DNA of 64,000 nt, taken from the NCBI RefSeq assembly GCF_051200825.1, contig NZ_CP195158.1:682001-746000 (forward strand), written 5' to 3'. The notes under the pieces are model-generated. The model saw only the letters and a program-made list of their open reading frames with translations. It made no database searches and was not told the DNA's origin. This document shows positions 61,846 through 64,000 of this stretch, in pieces. The position numbers were made by a program, and so were the translations under genes. The first letter of the stretch is position 1; each line of letters opens with the position of its first letter. This stretch comes from Formosa sp030427735 (lineage in GTDB: Bacteria; Bacteroidota; Bacteroidia; Flavobacteriales; Flavobacteriaceae).

Positions 61846-61932
61846 TCGTCATGCTGAACTAGATTCAGCATCTCATGTTGTTTGTAAATTAGCATTTTAT
61901 TATGAGACCCCGAAACAAGTTCGGGATGACAG
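61846..61932. repeat. REP-like intergenic inverted repeat (second copy)
   Basis: CGTCATGCTGAACTAGATTC-AGCATCTCAT on the left pairs imperfectly with ATGAGACCCCGAAACAAGTT-CGGGATGACAG on the right. The reverse arm reads CTGTCATCCCGAACTTGTTTC. It is related to the internal part of the element at 41791-41943 (CGTCAT.C.G..CT.GA..CAG.ATCTCAT in both). Non-coding, located between convergent genes. Confidence 0.65.
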
Positions 61933-61966
61933 TAAATTTATCATTAATAACGGTTATTAATAAGTT

Positions 61967-63244
61967 TTAGTACCCGTATTTGCCTTTCCAACGTTGTTTT
62001 AAAAAATTACGATCAGATTGTTCTCTGGTATTAGCACCAGGCTCGTAGAGCTTGGTGTTTTTTATTTCTTCTGGCAGAAACTCTTGTAGTGCAAAATTGT
62101 TCTCGTAGTTGTGGGCGTATTTATAGTCTTCGCCATAGCCCAATTCCTTCATAAGTTTGGTTGGTGCATTACGAATGTGTAAAGGTACCGATAAATCGCC
62201 AGTAGCACGTACCAATTGTTGGGCTTTGCCAATGGCTTCGTAAGCCGAATTACTTTTAGGCGAACAGGCTAGGTAAGTGGTGCATTGGCTAAGCGTAATT
62301 CTGGATTCTGGATAGCCAATGGCCGATACAGCCTGAAATGTATTATTGGCAATAACCAATGCTGTAGGATTGGCATTTCCTATATCTTCGCTAGCTAAAA
62401 TTAATAGGCGTCTGGCAATAAATTTTACATCTTCGCCACCTTCAATCATTCTGGCAAGCCAATACACAGCTGCATTGGGGTCGCTACCACGTATGGATTT
62501 TATAAATGCTGAAATGATGTCGTAATGTTGTTCGCCTGTTTTGTCGTATCGTGCGGTATTATTCTGAATTTTTTTTAGAACAACATCATCTGTAATAACA
62601 ATATCGTCAGTTTCAAACGTATTTATAATTAGTTCAAATAGGTTTAGTAACTTTCTGCCATCGCCTCCCGATAGCCGTAGTAAAGCAGCCGTTTCTTTAA
62701 GAGTAATATTTTTTTTAGCGAGAAGTTCGTCCGTTACGATTGCACGTTCTAAAAGTTGCTCTAAATCAGATTTTTCGAAGGCTTTTAAAATGTACACTTG
62801 GCATCTGGAGAGTAGGGCAGGAATAACTTCAAAACTTGGGTTTTCTGTTGTGGCACCTATAAGGGTTACCCATCCTTTTTCTACAGCTTGCAGCAGCGAA
62901 TCTTGTTGCGATTTACTAAATCTATGAATTTCATCAATAAATAAAATAGGATGTTTGGTTGTAAATAATCCGCCAGAATTCTTGGCTTTATCTATAACTT
63001 CTCGGATATCTTTTACTCCAGAATTTATTGCACTTAAGGTAAAAAACGGACGGCCAGATTGGTGGGCAACAATATTGGCCAATGTAGTTTTTCCCGTGCC
63101 AGGAGGTCCCCAAAAAATCATGGAAGAAATCAGGCCTTGTTTTAATTGTAAACGCAAAGGGCCTTCTTGCCCGACAAGATGTGTCTGACTGATATAATCT
63201 TCTAATGTCTGTGGTCGTAATCGCTCTGCTAATGGTGCATTCAT
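61967..63244 (-). CDS. rarA: Replication-associated recombination protein RarA (MgsA)
   Basis: A 425-aa AAA+ ATPase related to clamp loaders. Walker A 'FWGPPGTGKTTLANIVA', Walker B 'ILFIDEIHRFSKSQQDSLLQ', sensor 'LIGATTENPSFEV', arginine-finger region 'LLSRCQVYIL', and the RarA C-terminal domain ('GSDPNAAVYWLARMIEGGED', 'ASEDIGNANPTALVIANNTF'). It acts at stalled replication forks. Divergent from the rhomboid gene. Confidence 0.96.
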   Translation of the reverse strand: MNAPLAERLRPQTLEDYISQTHLVGQEGPLRLQLKQGLISSMIFWGPPGTGKTTLANIVAHQSGRPFFTLSAINSGVKDIREVIDKAKNSGGLFTTKHPILFIDEIHRFSKSQQDSLLQAVEKGWVTLIGATTENPSFEVIPALLSRCQVYILKAFEKSDLEQLLERAIVTDELLAKKNITLKETAALLRLSGGDGRKLLNLFELIINTFETDDIVITDDVVLKKIQNNTARYDKTGEQHYDIISAFIKSIRGSDPNAAVYWLARMIEGGEDVKFIARRLLILASEDIGNANPTALVIANNTFQAVSAIGYPESRITLSQCTTYLACSPKSNSAYEAIGKAQQLVRATGDLSVPLHIRNAPTKLMKELGYGEDYKYAHNYENNFALQEFLPEEIKNTKLYEPGANTREQSDRNFLKQRWKGKYGY

Positions 63245-63385
63245 AATGTAAAATTACTGTATTTTTTGCATCTTATAAAACAATTTGGCACCGAGCAGTG
63301 ATGTAAAGCGGCAAGCTATTTGTTTTTTAGACTGACATTTTATCATTTAACAGTATATTGGTTTACTATTTGTTTTAATAGACTC

Positions 63386-64000
63386 ATGAACTCTAAATTA
63401 CATACCGAACCATTTCAATTCTCCAACGCGGTTTTAGCTTATCCATTGGCTTTTGTTTTAGTAATTTGGTATGTGTTTTGGTTCGAAATTGAAACGAATA
63501 TATCTCTGAACACCCATGGCATATATCCAAGAACATTAAGTGGTTTGCAAGGTGTTATTTTCAGCCCTTTTATTCACTCTAATATCACACATTTGTACCA
63601 TAATACCATTCCGTTATTCGTGTTAAGTATGGCTTTATTTTATTTTTATAAGCCAATAGCATGGAAAGTACTGGTTTATGGGGTGTTGTTATCTGGTTTT
63701 TTAACGTGGTGCATTGGTAGGCCATCATATCATATTGGGGCAAGCGGACTCATTTACGTTCTGGTGAGTTTTATATTTTTTAAAGGTGTATTTGCTAAGC
63801 ACTATCGTTTAATTGCTTTGTCGTTGTTAGTTGTATTTTTATACGGAAGTATGGTTTGGTATGTTTTTCCTGTTGAAGAAGGTATTTCGTGGGAAGGCCA
63901 TTTATCTGGTTTAATTACTGGACTTTTATTTGCAGTAATCTTTAAAAAGCAGATTGCAAAACCCGAACAATATGCTTGGGAAAAAGAAGATTATAATGAA
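63386..64000 (+). CDS. Rhomboid-family intramembrane serine protease (cut by window edge)
   Basis: From the ATG at 63386, 205 codons are visible without a stop. Several hydrophobic helices contain the catalytic Ser120 in 'HIGASGLIYVLV' and His172 in 'WEGHLSGLITGLLF', the GxSG and H of rhomboids. The N-terminal part has 'FSPFIHSNITHLYHNTIPLF', with the conserved H-x-x-x-N. Rhomboids cut single-pass membrane proteins. The C-terminus lies beyond the right edge. Confidence 0.9.
   Translation, partial: MNSKLHTEPFQFSNAVLAYPLAFVLVIWYVFWFEIETNISLNTHGIYPRTLSGLQGVIFSPFIHSNITHLYHNTIPLFVLSMALFYFYKPIAWKVLVYGVLLSGFLTWCIGRPSYHIGASGLIYVLVSFIFFKGVFAKHYRLIALSLLVVFLYGSMVWYVFPVEEGISWEGHLSGLITGLLFAVIFKKQIAKPEQYAWEKEDYNE

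Overview
The window is chromosomal DNA of a marine Flavobacteriaceae-type Bacteroidetes. The evidence is AT-rich sequence, a SusC/SusD polysaccharide locus, -7 elements of the TAnnTTTG type upstream of several genes, lipoproteins and TonB-dependent receptors typical of the phylum, and start codons without strong Shine-Dalgarno sequences. Formosa/Algibacter-like genera are plausible, but the species cannot be named from sequence alone.

Region 1 (1-7.5 kb) is accessory DNA. At the left edge is a truncated IS21-type IstA transposase with four subterminal repeats. A TPR lipoprotein follows. Next comes a compact module, all on the minus strand: tyrosine integrase, an unrecognised 310-aa protein, a 10-bp-phased direct-repeat array, a ribbon-helix-helix-like protein, a RepA-type AAA ATPase, a 65-aa protein, an 18-bp perfect inverted repeat and a DUF6371-type zinc-finger/primase-like protein. 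It abuts an initiator tRNA-fMet gene. I read it as an integrative element with its own replication module. This is the least ordinary part of the window.

Region 2 (7.5-26 kb) is mostly housekeeping: a CPxCG mini-protein, an LRR protein, an ABC-F ATPase, DUF983, a DAO oxidoreductase, a coiled-coil protein that has lost its zinc ribbon, Nif3, LpxK, a TPR hybrid histidine kinase, GAPDH, LipA, an overlapping glycosyltransferase / ECF sigma factor / Nramp-related transporter operon, a ModF-like ABC protein, a PNPOx-fold protein, AqpZ and a lipocalin.

Region 3 (26.2-41.8 kb) is a beta-glucan (probably laminarin) utilisation locus on the plus strand: SGLT-type sugar symporter, membrane-anchored Reg_prop/Y_Y_Y/LuxR regulator, SusC, SusD, a surface glycan-binding lipoprotein with a duplicated C-terminal module, GH16 endo-glucanase and GH3 beta-glucosidase. 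Glucan would be bound and cut at the surface, imported by SusCD, trimmed by GH3 in the periplasm, and the glucose taken up by the symporter. A MITE/REP-like element closes the locus.

Region 4 (42-64 kb) is conserved core: HemN, RhlE-like helicase with VF530, a 14-residue-repeat lipoprotein, Era, Der, a TonB-dependent outer-membrane protein, TPR protein, Mpl, MscS channel, dienelactone hydrolase, PaiB-like protein, DUF1569, RadC, a polysaccharide-deacetylase-like protein, YjjG-like nucleotidase, RarA and a rhomboid protease cut by the right edge. Coding calls rest on motif reading alone; no database search was possible.
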